A DNA stretch of 64,000 bases, taken from NCBI GenBank assembly GCA_016081115.2, contig JABTTQ020003017.1:124001-188000 (forward strand). The letters are read 5' to 3'. How positions within the stretch are numbered: position 1 is the first letter of the stretch; each line of letters begins with the position of its first letter. Shown here one piece after another: positions 46,353 through 58,492 of this stretch. The stretch comes from Rehmannia glutinosa (Eukaryota > Streptophyta > Magnoliopsida > Lamiales > Orobanchaceae). The position numbers and the translations under genes were made by a program. Below the pieces are notes generated by a model. It did no database searches and had not been told where the DNA came from. It saw nothing but the letters and a program-made list of their open reading frames with translations.

Positions 46353-47786
46353 ATGAACCTAAGCCCCAAGCAATTTGCCAAAGTAAGCTATGATTATGGC
46401 ACGGATAGATGGCAACCTCTTAGAGTCGATTATTTGACTATTGGTTGGTTGAATCATCTTACAACACTAACCCCTCGGGACTCATGCAAGTATGGGTACC
46501 TAAAAACTAATTTCCTTGATTGCGGGTTCAAGGAAGCAAGTGAGTGCCAAGGAACCTGGTACATGGATAGTGGGTCATTCCCGCACACATGACAGAAATA
46601 AGAAAAATCTGTCAAAATTCAAGGAGATTAGAGGCGCAAAAGTCATATTTGGAGGAAATAAAGCTCCATGGGATATAAGAGGCAATCGGATCCATCAAGA
46701 AAAATGGATTAGAAATCACGGATGTTGCATATGTTGAAGGCCTCAACTTCAACCCGTTAAGCATCAACCAACTCGTGTGACAAGGGCTATAATGTTGGAT
46801 TCAATATGGGAGTGTGCCAAATTAAAGACATCGAATCAAATGAAATAGTCGCAAGGATCCGCATAAGAACATGTATGTGGTAGATTGGTCGATCGCCACA
46901 CCAAGCACTTGTCGTTAACAAAGAGTACAACCGAATCAAGTTGGCCGGGGCACAAGAAGCCGAGTCATCCAACTTCAAGACAATCAACAAGCTTGCAAGG
47001 AGTCATCTTGTAGAAGGACCGCGGACTCGAGTGTACAAGAAGGAAAGTGTTTGTGATGCATGCCGGATGGGAAAGCGGATCAAATAATCATTCAAAGAGA
47101 AGTCCAGTCCATCTTCAACAAGAATATTGCATCCATTTGCATATGGATTTATTTGGTCCGATTGAGCCAGCTAGTATAAGTGGAAAGAAATACACTTTAG
47201 TGGTGGCGGATGATTATTCAAGATATACATGGACAATCTTCATGTGCAAAAAGAATGAAACCTGCGAGAAGTTACCTCGGTGATGAGAAGAGTTCAAAAT
47301 GAGAAGAGTCAAACCGTTATAAAGATAAGGTCCGATAGAGGAATCGAGTTTGTTAATGGGATAATAACTCAAAGATTGTGTAGAAAATAGCATTGCTCAT
47401 AAGTTATCAGCAGCAAGGACTCCACAAAGAGAATGGAGTAGCAAAAAGAAGAAATGTAACTCTCATGGAAGCTCGCAAGGACCATGTTAGTCAAGTCCGC
47501 ACGCTAAAAGATTTTGGGTCAAGCCATCAATCGCAAGCTATACTCAAAATAGATGGATGATTAATAGACAACCGACAAAGACTCCCTATGAAATATGGAC
47601 AAGGAGAAAGCCAAATGTTAGGTACTTTAGAATATTTGGATGTAAATGCTTTATCCACAACAATGGCAAGGATAATCTAAAGGCTTTTGATGCTAAAGTC
47701 GATGAAGGTATCTTCTTGGGATACTCACGGTGAAAGGAAAGCCTATAGAGTCCGAACAAGAGGACTATGGTCAAGAATCCATTCAT
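46353..47786 (+). pseudogene. pol part 1: protease and integrase, decayed
   Basis: Aspartic protease: GTWYMDSGS at about 46553-46580 carries the catalytic DSG, though the following Cys-Ser-Arg context is altered. GAG-pre-integrase: CDACRMGKRIK near 47055-47088 has the CxxC half of the zinc-binding HHCC. Integrase core: HMDLFGPIEPASISGKKYT and VVADDYSRYTW (first catalytic Asp), then IRSDRGIEFVN (second Asp and Glu region) and ARTPQ with NGVAKRRN-like sequence at 47320-47460. Several frame changes and stops separate the blocks. It would have inserted cDNA into the genome; inactive. Confidence 0.8.
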
Positions 47787-48034
47787 GTGGTTTTGATGAA
47801 CCTAATGTGAATGGAGAAGATATTGAAGAGTTAGGCGATAAGTCAATCACCAACTATGCAAAAGAGTCCCTATGTTGAAGTTGAAGTGGAGCAATCAATC
47901 AAGATGAAGATGAGACGGCCGAGTCTCAAAGACAAATCGGAAAATCTGCAGATGAATGATAATGGAAGAGATGCTCAAGACAACACACCGGCAAAGACGA
48001 TCAACCCAACGATTTACTTTCAACCCGATGTGAG

Positions 48035-49665
48035 ATGGCCGAGAGACCATCCACCAAGCTAGTCATTGGAGATGTGAGAGATGGTGTAAGAACCAGATCC
48101 GCAGCTCAACAAGAAGCAATGTTCACTTGTATTTCCCAAATAGAGCCAAAAGATGTGTCACAAGCATTGGATGACACACATTCGATTCAAGCCATGCAAG
48201 AAGAATCAATCAGTTTGAAAGGAACAAGGTATGGGAATTGGTGCAAAGACCAACCCATCAAAATGTCATTGGCACAAAATGGGTTTTCGTAAACAAGATG
48301 AACGAAGAAGGTTACGTGGTAAGAAACAAAGCAAGATTGGTAGCCAAAGGATATTGCCAAGAAGAAGGAATAGATTTTGATGAAACATTTGCTCCCGTTG
48401 CAAGATTAGAAGCAATAAGGATGTTTCTTGCCTATGTTGCGCACAAAAACTTCATTGTATATCAAATGGATGTGAAAAGTGCATTTTTAAATGGTTTGTT
48501 GGAAGAAGAAGTCTATGTTGAGCAACCTCCAGGCTTTGAGCGAGAAGACCATTGGAGACAAAGTGTACAAGCTCAAGAAAGCTCTGTATGGATTGAAACA
48601 AGCACCTAGAGCATGGTATGATACATTATCTCAATTTCGATAGATAATGGATTCACCAAAGGCAAAGTGGACGAGAACACTCTTTAATTCAAGATGGGGA
48701 GAGTATCGCTTGTTCAAATATATGTGGATGATATCATTTTTGGATCCACAAACAAAGAGTCGTGTGATAAGTTCTCAAACCTCATGCAAGGTAAATTTGA
48801 AATGAGCATGATGGGAGAGTCGACATTCTTCTTAGGACTCCAAGTTAAACAATTGAAAGATGGAACCTTCATAAGTCAAACAAAGTACACCAGAGATTTA
48901 ATGAAGAAATTTGGTATGGAAGAGAAGTCTTCTCGTGAAAATACCAATAAACACATCAATCAAGATGGACATGGGATGCAGATGGCAAGCCTGTGGATCA
49001 AACAAGATACAGAGCACTCATTGGATCAACGCTTCATTTAACAAAGCAAGCAAGCCGGATATCACCTTTGCGGTAGGTGTATGTGCAAGATTCCAATCGC
49101 ACCAAAAGAAAGCCATATGATTTGCCTAAGAGAATCCTAAGATATTTAAAGAAATGCCAAGAAGTTGGCTTATGGTATCCGAAGGAAGGTGGATTCAAAC
49201 TTATTGGTTACTCGACTCGACTATGCTTTGGATGTAGAGTTGACAAGAAGAGTACTTCAGAACTTGTCAAATGCTTGGAAACAGATTGGTTTCCTGGTTT
49301 AGCAAGAAGCAAAACTCAATAGCCACATCCACAAACCAAAAGAGTACATATAATGGGGCTTGTTGTGCCCAAGTCTTATGGATGAGACAACAACCGAGAG
49401 ATTATGAAATTGAAGAAAAACAGATTCCAATTATGTGTGATAACACAAGTCCTATTGCAATCACTCGTAAATCGTGTTGCATTCAAGAACGAAGCACATT
49501 GATGTCGATATCATTTTATAAGAGATCATGTTGAAAAGAAAGACATCACATTGGAATACATCTCAACCGATAAAAAGCAGGTTAGTGACATATTCACCAA
49601 ACCCCTATGTGAATCAAGATTTGAAGAACTTAAGCATGGGCTAGGGTTAATTGGTGAGTTGACAC
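48035..49665 (+). pseudogene. pol part 2: reverse transcriptase and RNase H, decayed
   Basis: RVT_2-type reverse transcriptase starts with IGTKWVFVNKMNEEG, then NKARLVAKGYCQEEGIDF, FAPVARLEAIR and QMDVKSAFLNG (first catalytic Asp), in frame from 48238 to about 48570. YGLKQAPRAWYD follows in another frame, then IYVDDIIFGST at about 48718 (catalytic YVDD). RNase H follows at 49270-49650 with VSWFSKKQNSIATST, CAQVLWMRQQ, IPIMCDNTS and the closing SDIFTKPL-type tail. At least four frameshifts. The motif set is clearly copia. It ends at about 49665. Confidence 0.88.
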
Positions 49666-49739
49666 TCGAAGACTCAATGAGAAAAGATGGAACGTAAAAA
49701 GATGAAAATAGGACAAGTCTCATGAATCGACCCAAGTGA

Positions 49740-50219
49740 ATCACCAGATCGGAAGTCAATCAGATTGGTATCAAGTTAGCTTACACCGAAGTCACTATAC
49801 GAAATGAGAGAAGAAAAGTTGAGTCACTTGTGGAATAAGTCGAATCATTTATGAGCTAAGTGACAAAAACGCAGTCATTTTTAGTGAGCGAGAATGTTTT
49901 AAGGATGACGTCGGCGTAATTATGACGGGTATAGTCAAAAGCCGCACAAGAAGCATATGATTGGATATAAATGTTGCCGCATTAAATGCAATGTGACGTA
50001 AGCAACTGAGCCGTTGATCTTGATCAAAATTCAAAACCAAAAACACGCCCTTTCATAACCCTTATATACTCATTCTTTCGTTTTTCTCTCACACTTAAAA
50101 ACTGCGTTTCATCTTCAAACATTCGAAAGCAAGTCTCTTTTCTCTCGAAAACCCTACAAGTTCTCAAGTCAGTTTACAAAGTTTCGTTCGGTAAAACTCA
50201 CTAAATTGGCACCAAAGAC
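49740..50219 (+). promoter_or_regulatory. Internal promoter-like leader before the downstream region
   Basis: About 480 bp between RNase H and the next coding region. It contains CTTATATACT (TATA-like, 50061-50070), then a T/C-rich leader with TTTCTCTCACACTT and CTCTCGAAAACCCTACAAG, the style of a plant 5' UTR, and then an ATG at 50220. This suggests a separate transcript for the downstream gene; it is inference. Confidence 0.45.
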
Positions 50220-53200
50220 ATGATTTCACAAAGCTGTGAAAGCAAATCCACACAGGATCAATCTGTGGATTTTGAAGGATGATAAAACAGGGTTCGATGA
50301 AACCCTTGTGAAGAAGATTGCGGATAAAATTGAGAAATATGGATCAAACCCTTCTCACGATGGAATATCGATGACATACGTTGAAGAAATTGCCAGATTC
50401 TATGTTAACACCGAGGTGCGGGATGAAGGATTAAGTCCTCCGTCCACCGCAAAGACATATTAATCACTTTGCTAAGGACCTTGTGGAGCATCACATTTTT
50501 GCTAAGGTATGGAGATATGCGGGAGATATCTGGCGATGTGGACTTCGCTGCGTGGAAAAAAGTAGCCAAACCCGAGTGTGTTGCGAAGTGATCTACACAG
50601 TGAGAAGAAGTCGTTGAAGGGCGACTATCACAAGCCGATGGATATCATCTCAAAATGCGTGGATATGAAGTTTGCGCTTTCAATCAATCGGTTGTCAAAG
50701 ACTAAGCCGATCGTCACGGCCGCGATCATGCAAGGGAAGAAAGTTAATCGGACCGAGTTTGTATACATCGACTCGCTTAACGTTGCAAATAAATCATTCA
50801 AGAAGGATGGATCCTTTGGAGGACCACTCGGCTATGGCCTAGTCATTGGCCATTTGATGGAGGTGAAAGATATTCCCCCTTCGACATGGAAAGTCATTCC
50901 ATGTCAACAAAAAGATGTTTAGGGCTAACCTTTCAGAGCCGGAAGAGAGCCCATACGAAGAGGGCGGACAGCTTGGGGGGAATCAATCGACCCCAAGGAA
51001 ACAACCGCTTGCCTCCTCCGAAGAAGAAAGTCGCCTTCTTGCAGCCAAAAAGAAAGTCGCCCGCAAAGAAAGAAAAAGATGCACCGCCCCCGCAGTGTGT
51101 CTCCCCCACGCAGCCGAGGCGGAGAAGAAAGCCCAAATACCTTCTCCGATCATCAAAAAGAAGAGGATCGCAAGCCAAGAAAGGCGAGCTCCTCGCCAAA
51201 GAAAGATGCACCCCACCATCAAGGAATCGAGGAAGAAGTATCCGAACAGGTAACTTCCTCGGTAAGGACAAAAAGAAGAAGAAGAATCACCAAGCTCTCG
51301 AGCTTGAAAGACAATTTGAGTCCGCCACTCACCGAGAAAATCTCGAGACTTGAAGAAGTGCGGTCCCTTAATTTATTGAAGAAACAACCAAGTCCGCTTA
51401 GGATAGTCACAGAGGCAAGTTGAAGACCCGATTGTGGAGCCAGGAGAACAAGCGAGGAAGAAAGCAAGCAGCAGAGACGGCAGAATCTCCCGATGAAAGG
51501 GTTGTGTCTCCACCCCCGATCTTTTCAAGGTGAAGAACAACGAGTTTGCTACCATCCATTCCGAAATAGAAAGACAAGAAGAGGATGATGATGATGTGAT
51601 TGTTGTTTATCCTGTGTACCAGGCGTTCAACGCCGTCTGCGTGAATAGCGAGCATGGAAGCTAAGCAACCTGTGGTACAATTTGAACGCCCTAAATTCAT
51701 TGAGGAAGAGGAAAGAATTCTGAAATTCTTAGATTAACCACCGTGCTTCAAGCACTTGATGAAGATAATCGCCGATATCTTGCATATCTTCAAGGAGAAA
51801 GAAAATGAGAGATTAGCGGAAGAAGTCAAGCTCATGAGAAAGCCAACATTTGTCCTTTCATGGAACCAACGACCACACTCATCCTCACATTGATATGCTT
51901 TCGGGGACCGATGAGGACATGGATCCGATCGGCCGCAAAGGAGAAGTTGGACATGCAACAAGCCATGTTGGAATCCAAATTGATGCATGAGCTTGATTGA
52001 GGAAAGGACCAGGAGAGTCTTTTAAATCTCGGTGGAGATTGATCCGTTGGGAGTGGTACAACAGATTGCCCACGTTATTGCCGCAACCACTTCCCATTCA
52101 CTTAGAGGACGGATCCAAGGACTTGGCGATGACACCGGGAACTTGGGCACCCAAGTTGAGCCAACCCTGTTGAAGGTGTCTTACCACCGCCCCACTACTG
52201 AACACTCAATGGAAACAACCGGAGTCCTGGAGCAGAGTGACCCCACCATCCCCACTCGGTGGTGCGCCACCGAGTGAGTGGGGAACTCACTCCACCGTAG
52301 GTAGGTCGGAGGATGCTGCAGATGACTCCACAATGAAGGAATGAGACGAAGTAGAGAAAGAAAAAGAAAGGAAAAGGAACAACAAAGCAAGTTGACACTA
52401 ACGAAGCTCGGACGGTTGAGTGTCGGTGGAAGTGCCAACAACTTTGCAGCCGAGGACACCGCCGATGCGGTCGAGCCACATGATGGAAATACCCCAGGAG
52501 TTAACACTCTAGGTAATGAAAGTGCAATCCAAGGAGTTGAGACTTGTGGATGCCCAGGCTAGACCCTAAGACAACAGCTGCGTCTATCGGGGGAATATTG
52601 GCCTTCGCGCAGAGAGACCGCTAAAAGTATTGAAGCCCGAGGGAGGTTGAGACTTCCCGGTAAAGATAAAGAAACACAGAACATTCATCCTGTTCACATT
52701 GAAGAATCCGAGAAGGAGATTAGTGCACTTCATGATTCCCAAGACAATCATGATATATCGTTTAATCCAAGATGAAGCTGAGTCCACCCCTATTGCACAT
52801 CACAAGGACCCGGTGAGGCGTTCTTCAAAAGCCAGACGAGTGATCAAGTTTCAAAGCTGCTCGTCAAACGTTCAACTTTGATGATGAACCAAGCCCCCAA
52901 GTTCCATCATCATTCGATGACGCTGTTGACACAGCCGAGGACCAGTCTACTCAAATGAAAAAACCTACTAACACCGAAGAAGCTGTTAAGACAGCTGAGG
53001 CTCAGTCAGCTGGGCAAACACAAACAACTTCCCCAGCTGCCACAATTTCAACTGCGCAGGCTACCAGAGCTGCATCAGAGACCACCTCGCGCACAATATC
53101 TCAAGTGCGAGACGATGCATATGAAGAAGTATTTCCTTTTTTCTCGCGAGCGCCCGTGCTCGAAGAAGAGATCGCAAGAGAACATAAGCTATACACCGTC

Positions 53201-54856
53201 CAAGAAGATCCTCGTAATCCCTCGATTCGATTGTGCGATTAATTTCAATTTCGATCAGAGTGGCTGGCAATGACTCAAGCCGATAACCGAGATGCGTGAA
53301 ATCTTCAAAAAGATCGTGAAGAGATTGAGAAGATTGAACGACACCCCTCTCTTGACATGCGCCCGGACAACAGAGATACCACTCATAGCAGACTTGAGAG
53401 AGTAGTGGTCGAGGATAAGGGAATGGTCTCAAGCAGAGTGCCATGCGTCTCGAGCAAGTTCGCTACTTCAAGGCACTATACAATAGAATGCTGATCTGGA
53501 GTGTTGACAATGCTAACATGAAGGCGAGGATGCATACCTATATGGAGAGATTGCATGCCTCCCATACAACTGAGATGGAGTTGTTGCGTGAATTTCATTG
53601 AAAAGAACTTCTGTGCGTTGAGGAGAATATGAATGCCAAATTCAACCTTCTTATGGCTGAAATGAAACTAGTGGCAGCCGAATCCAAAGCCACCCGCTCA
53701 GAATTTCAAACAACATACTCCGCAGCTGACTCCAAGCTGAATTCAGCTATCAGTCGATTATACTTCATGCTTGCTGGGATGTTTCCAGGGGTTCCTCTCT
53801 CATTTGATGATGCCAAAAAGGGGGAAGAGGAATACCTGAAGACGTTGAAGGAGACGGTTGTTGAGAAGAAAAAAGAGACAACTGTTGTAGAGAAGAAAGA
53901 GACAACTGTTGAGAAGAGTAAGGAAAAAGGAAAAGTTTGTTGTTGTGGGGAAAGGTCAAAGGATGTGACCTTAATGCACGAAACCCTCGGCCAAAGGTCA
54001 AGTTACATCATCGATAATCGGCAAACTTCTTGTGACTCTCGCTCTATCACTCGTTGTGCCTATGTCTCATAAGAAAAAATTGTAGAAGCGAGAAATGGAG
54101 GATTTCGACAAGAGAACGGATGTCCGTGTTGAAGAAATGTTGAAACAATTCGGAGGCATTCCTAGGAAAAGATCTTGATGTTATTCCGGATGACGGGACA
54201 AGACCCAAGATCTGTTGAAGAATTTCGACAAGAGAATTGATGTCCGTGTTGAAGAAATGTTGAAACAATTCGGAGGCATTCCAACAGAAAAGATACGATG
54301 CTATTCCGGATGATGGACAAGAGCCAAGATCATTGAAGAATTCAAAACGCGTTCGAGTTCGAAGGATATTTCAAAAACATGTCCATAGCCTAAGCCTCGG
54401 GACTTGTCTTGGGAGAAAGGATCAAGCTCGTGCGAAAAAAATTGATAGGAAAGCAGACTACTAGTGATCACTCAATTTGGTAAGAAAAAGACTCCGATAC
54501 AATATACGCCCAGAAGAGAAGGAAGAAGTGGTGGAGGTGGAGGTTTTATACCTAGACATCTGCCCAAAAATATTGAATATGTAGATCCAGACAAGAAAGG
54601 TAGGATCTACTGGGCTAGATATGATGCTATAGCCAATCTGGAAATGGAGAGGAAAAATGCTGAGTATGTCAAAAGAATCGAAGAAGAAAATAAGAGGCAA
54701 ACTCAGCTGTGGCAAGAGAGACAGGAAAGAAAAAGAAAAGATGAAGCTGCGAAGAGAGCATACGAAAAGAAGAAAGCAACTAAAGAAGAAAAGAAAAGGA
54801 AGAGAGCTGACGAAGACAGAGCTGAAGAAGAAATAAGGAGGCAGCGAAGGCGATGA
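50220..54856 (+). pseudogene. Sirevirus downstream (envelope-like) coding region, decayed
   Basis: Coding-like fragments in shifting frames. The first (50236-50930) reads FDETLVKKIADKIEKYG, YVEEIARFYVNTEV, and later FALSINRLSKTKPIVTAAIM and GKKVNRTEFVYIDSLN. It is followed by a Lys/Ser/Pro-rich basic stretch (50930-51350). Middle parts are rich in Thr, Ala and Gln (52950-53240). The 3' part (54464-54856) codes for a glycine-rich turn followed by a long charged Glu/Arg/Lys coiled coil. I recognise no enzyme, signal peptide or clear membrane anchor, so 'envelope-like' refers only to position. Stops and frameshifts are frequent. Confidence 0.55.
54102..54335 (+). repeat. 120-bp tandem duplication in the downstream coding region
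   Basis: Two copies (54102-54221, 54222-54335) encode DFDKRTDVRVEEMLKQFGG-type peptide. The period of 120 bp equals 40 codons, so the duplication arose in a coding context. Confidence 0.8.
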
Positions 54857-55126
54857 AGTGTTGCTGCCAACCCCTTCATGTATTTTACTTTTGTAAATAC
54901 ATATGTATGCAAGTCTTCTGTATATTTAATGAATGATCTATAATTTGCGTAGGCATAATTATGCTCTGATTGCTCGATACACATTGTAAACTTGGTGTGT
55001 AAAGGACAAGAATGTTATGATCAATAAAAAGATTGATTCTACGCATACATTCTTTGTTCTCGCATTTGTCCGTATGTATCTTTGTCGCTTGCATTTTGTT
55101 TGTATGTTTTAAATTTTGGCATCATC
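54857..55126 (+). other. Noncoding tail of the retrotransposon
   Basis: From the last coding stop to the polypurine tract. AT-rich, no feature beyond CATAATTATGC-like words. Confidence 0.5.
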
Positions 55127-55138
55127 AAAAGGGGAAAT
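55127..55138 (+). other. Polypurine tract
   Basis: AAAAGGGGAAAT directly precedes the 3' LTR start TGTTGGG; the primer for plus-strand synthesis. Confidence 0.8.
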
Positions 55139-56678
55139 TGTTGGGAAATTTATTATTTAGATTTTGATGAATGCCATGTAAAACTTAGACTAGAAAGTTG
55201 GCACCCCATTTTCTTGTAATTCTTATTGTAATAGATAGGTTTGTATAAGTTTGAGTCAAGTCACTATGCCTGGAAATACAAGAAGTCAATCAAGATGTGA
55301 AGTGAAGACTACTGAGGACCAAGGACTCGGATCGAAGGAGTATCGGGCGTGAGACAGTTGTGAGAAGAGTCGATTAAGTCAATCCAAGAAGCCAAGTCAA
55401 GTTGAAGTGACGGATGAGTCTCTCAATCATTGGAACACTCAAGTCACCTAGAGAAAAGACATTTTGCAAGGAGGAGTTAATCGAAAAGAATCATTTGCAT
55501 AAAAGTCAAGAACATTACTTAAATAAGTAATACTTCCACGCCGCCATGTCTTAAAGTGCTCGATCCCGAAAGCGTGCAAAATGAATAAACCAACGGGAAG
55601 ATCGCTCCTCGTGCGGATTCTCGAAAAGCCTGGACATGCATTTAATACGAGGAAAGGTCTACATGTCAAGATTGAAGACCAAGAAAAGACAAGCCAACGA
55701 ACACAAGTGACTTTTAAAAATCAACCTATCTCTTCAACGGGCGATTTTTGAAAGTGCACTATAAAGGCGAGGAATCACTTTGAGAAAAGGTTACCTGAAC
55801 CTAGCACACTTGAGATTACAAGCAACATTTATACGTAACCCGCAAAATATTCTCAAGTTATTCAAGCAAAATCCTCAAGCCTAAATCTCGAAGGAAATCG
55901 ATCCAACACTAAGCTATGAAGGAAAGACAACTTCAAACTGTTGAAGAGGAAACTTTTAAAGAATCAAAAGGGGTCTACTTTCCAAGGAGGATTGTAGGAA
56001 GGTTCAAGGTCGAACCAATCTCAAGTTATTGGAGGGCTTCATGATCAAATCCAAGAAGCTTGAGAAAGTAAGCTGGAGTAGCAAGCAACCCTCCTGTGAA
56101 GAAGCTGAGTCGGACGAGAAGCCAGCTGCGTGATCAAGGCATCTCCAGACTGAGTCCCAAAGGAGCAAGTCAGCTGTGTGACCAAGACTTGTATATTGAC
56201 TAATAACCACTTTGTGAATTGATCATTACTTAGTAGATTCATCCAGGAGTTGGAGAAGAGAGGAGTGGAAGAATTACCCCATCTTCAAATCTCTATAAAA
56301 ATTATTGTGTCATTTACATTTCAAAGATTTTATTTACGCATATCATTTCATATCTCGATAATTTGCTATCCAAGCGATAAATAACAAAGTGCTAAAACCA
56401 AGTGTTAAAATAAAGTTAAATCAAATTCAAGGGTGTTAAGTCTTCCAGCTGAAAATCTTATCACAACCAATTTAAGGTTTAGTCTAAACAATCGAGTTAT
56501 TCTATCAACAGACTCTTTCGAGTCGTTGAGTGGCTAACTCACGATTAACTAACTTAGTTGTCCTCAAGGATTTATTTGTGTAATTAACTCGTAATATTTT
56601 AAAAGGACTAAAATCAAAAAGTTTGTAAGGTTTATTCAATCCCCCTTCTAAACCTTACTCACACCCTTGGGACCTACA
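55139..56678 (+). repeat. 3' LTR, complete (1540 bp)
   Basis: Starts TGTTGGGAAATTT and ends CCTTGGGACCTACA. Colinear with the truncated 5' LTR but different at many small indels, pointing to an old insertion (or consensus errors). Confidence 0.9.
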
Positions 56679-56751
56679 TTGTTGTTTAATACTGTTTCAT
56701 TTATGTTTCTTATATGTTTCACTTAGCCAACTTTTTATTGAATTCCACGAT

Positions 56752-57009
56752 TTGCATGGAGAAAATCTCGATTTGGTATGCCACAATGGACAATGGGAAG
56801 AAAATAGAAAGTATACCAACTTTGAGATAATAAGAATATCGATTCTAATAGATCGCACATTCAACACCATAAAAGAAATCTTGGAACAACAAATTCAATT
56901 TAAAAACTTTGAGCTTACTTGTCCATCATCGACTATGAGAAATGGACATGACTCCATTGTCGGACCAAAAATACTTTGTATTGACTTCCAACATCGTGAG
57001 AATTATTGA
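56752..57009 (+). pseudogene. MULE transposase N-terminal fragment (copy B)
   Basis: Reads CHNGQWEENRKYTNFEI, then DRTFNTIKEILEQQIQF and FELTCPSS, parallel to copy A. The first residues (ATG at 56755) are in another frame because of a small deletion, so this copy lacks a usable start. No catalytic domain follows. Confidence 0.65.
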
Positions 57010-57292
57010 ATGCATCAATCGTAGCTAGGAAAGACCTACTAGTAACAACTTTGCTAGAGTACGTGAGATCTTTAGTTCAAGATTAGGCATGCAGACATCG
57101 AAATGAAGCAAAGATCAATATTTACAAGGATGACAAAAAAAATCTTTGAGAGTATATGGGGAAAAACTACACTATTTCTCTAAATTTAAAAGCAATTTAC
57201 TACAAACCTTTATCACATGATCTCCTATTTCACAATTGTTTCTTACATGTTTCATTTATGTTTCTTACATGTTTCAACTGATTACACCATCA

Positions 57293-57515
57293 TCAAGATT
57301 TACATAACAACAATTCTCTAATATTATTAGGAAGTGGAGGTAGAAACTCAATATCGTTGTCATCGTCATCACCATTTTGCAGCTTCAACTTAGCATGATT
57401 GTGAAGTAGATGATCGAGCCTCGCTTGTTCATTTTCTATCTCAAACACTTCGACATCCATAGCCTTCCCAACAATAAAGTGCTCGGCATAACAAGCAACA
57501 AAAATCCCACATTCA
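57293..57515 (-). pseudogene. ULP1/C48 protease last exon (copy B, frame intact)
   Basis: Minus-strand exon after the acceptor TTCTTTTATAG. The first base completes a codon, then ECGIFVACYAEHF with the catalytic Cys of the C48 family, GKAMDVEVFEIENEQARL and a Glu/Asp-rich tail to RELLLCKS and stop. 223 nt, one nucleotide shorter than in copy A, so this one keeps a continuous frame. The His and Asp of the triad would lie in upstream exons, which are not present; the sequence upstream is unrelated A-rich DNA. Confidence 0.7.
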
Positions 57516-57689
57516 CTATAAAAGAAATAAAAAAAGATACACAGCCAGATAGATAACACAACAAATCAAAAATAATAAAAAATAAGAAATAAATGGAAAA
57601 TACAGAAACATAAAAGAAACAACTTCGAAACAACATCGAAACAAACGAAAAACTTCAAATCACAAAATAATAAAAGAACACAGAAAATT

Positions 57690-57880
57690 CGGTTTAACCT
57701 CTGAGTCTTCGCTCGACATTTCATCAAAAAGTTGCAGAGCCTCACCCCGTCGAATGAAAACTCGAAATCAACCACAAAATTTTCACCCCAATCCTCGCCG
57801 CCCCCTTCGAAATATTCATCATCTTCTTCGACATGACCGTGATTCCCAATCCAGGTGCTCGATAAACGCCAATCTCCCGT
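57690..57880 (-). pseudogene. Possible captured gene fragment in MULE copy B
   Basis: A minus-strand frame without stops reads IGNHGHVEEDDEYFEGGG and VVDFEFSFDGVRLCNF. Its composition (acidic, Gly-rich) and GC content differ from the flanking A-rich DNA, suggesting a captured exon. I cannot assign the donor. Confidence 0.35.
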
Positions 57881-58297
57881 CAGCTTATAATTTTTTTTAA
57901 AGAAGTGACAAATTATTTATTTTGATTATTTTTAATTACAATTATCCTTACTAACATTTTGATTATTTTTAACATCACAAAAATTACATTCTGCAGCAAC
58001 ACAACTACTGAATTTTCTATTGATGAACTTGTGCAAAGAGATCACAACTATTACCTAATCCAAAATTTTCTTAACATAACATCAAAAATCAAGAAAAGGC
58101 ATAAAACGACATTCGGTTTCTAAAACTAAATAAACTTTACAAAAATCTAAAATCAATTCATCTATCGAATCCTAAAATCAAATTTCTATCATCTTCCCTA
58201 AATCAATCAATATTCAATATCCCTTTTTGCCATCCCACGTTCTTCACATCGTGCTCATGAAATATACGACGGATCAATACATACGCATAAGATTTCA

Positions 58298-58492
58298 ATG
58301 AAGAGTATCCAAACAATAACATCACGTAAGATCTCACAGAGGAGCATCACAACAACAACACCACAAATGGCAAAAATCATCAAAATCAAACCCCGTGCAC
58401 GGACACGACGCGCTAGATTTCAGCCCAAAAGTGATTTCACCAAAAATCTTGTGCGAATTCGAGTTCCAAAAATTAGTAAGAAATTGCTTTAA
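58298..58492 (+). other. Short basic open frame in MULE copy B, possibly captured
   Basis: 64 codons, Lys/Arg/Ile-rich (MAKIIKIKPRARTRRARF inside). No recognised domain. It could be a captured exon or chance. Confidence 0.25.

Larger units (their letters stand above)
42727..56678 (+). mobile_element. Sirevirus-like copia retrotransposon, 5'-truncated, about 14 kb
   Basis: Order on the plus strand: truncated 5' LTR, tRNA-Met primer site, gag, protease, integrase, reverse transcriptase, RNase H (copia order), a promoter-like leader (49.75-50.2 kb), about 4.6 kb of further coding-like sequence, a polypurine tract and a complete 3' LTR. The integrase-before-RT order fixes it as Ty1/copia. The length, the coding region after pol and the LTR end GGGACCTACA point to the SIRE/Maximus (Sirevirus) lineage. 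Every coding part carries frameshifts or stops, so it is inactive. It abuts deleted-MULE copy B exactly at its right end. Confidence 0.9.

Noticed and set aside
51219..51700. Minus-strand open frames in the downstream region of the large retrotransposon
   Set aside because: Opposite to the element's coding direction with compositional bias only; no domain.
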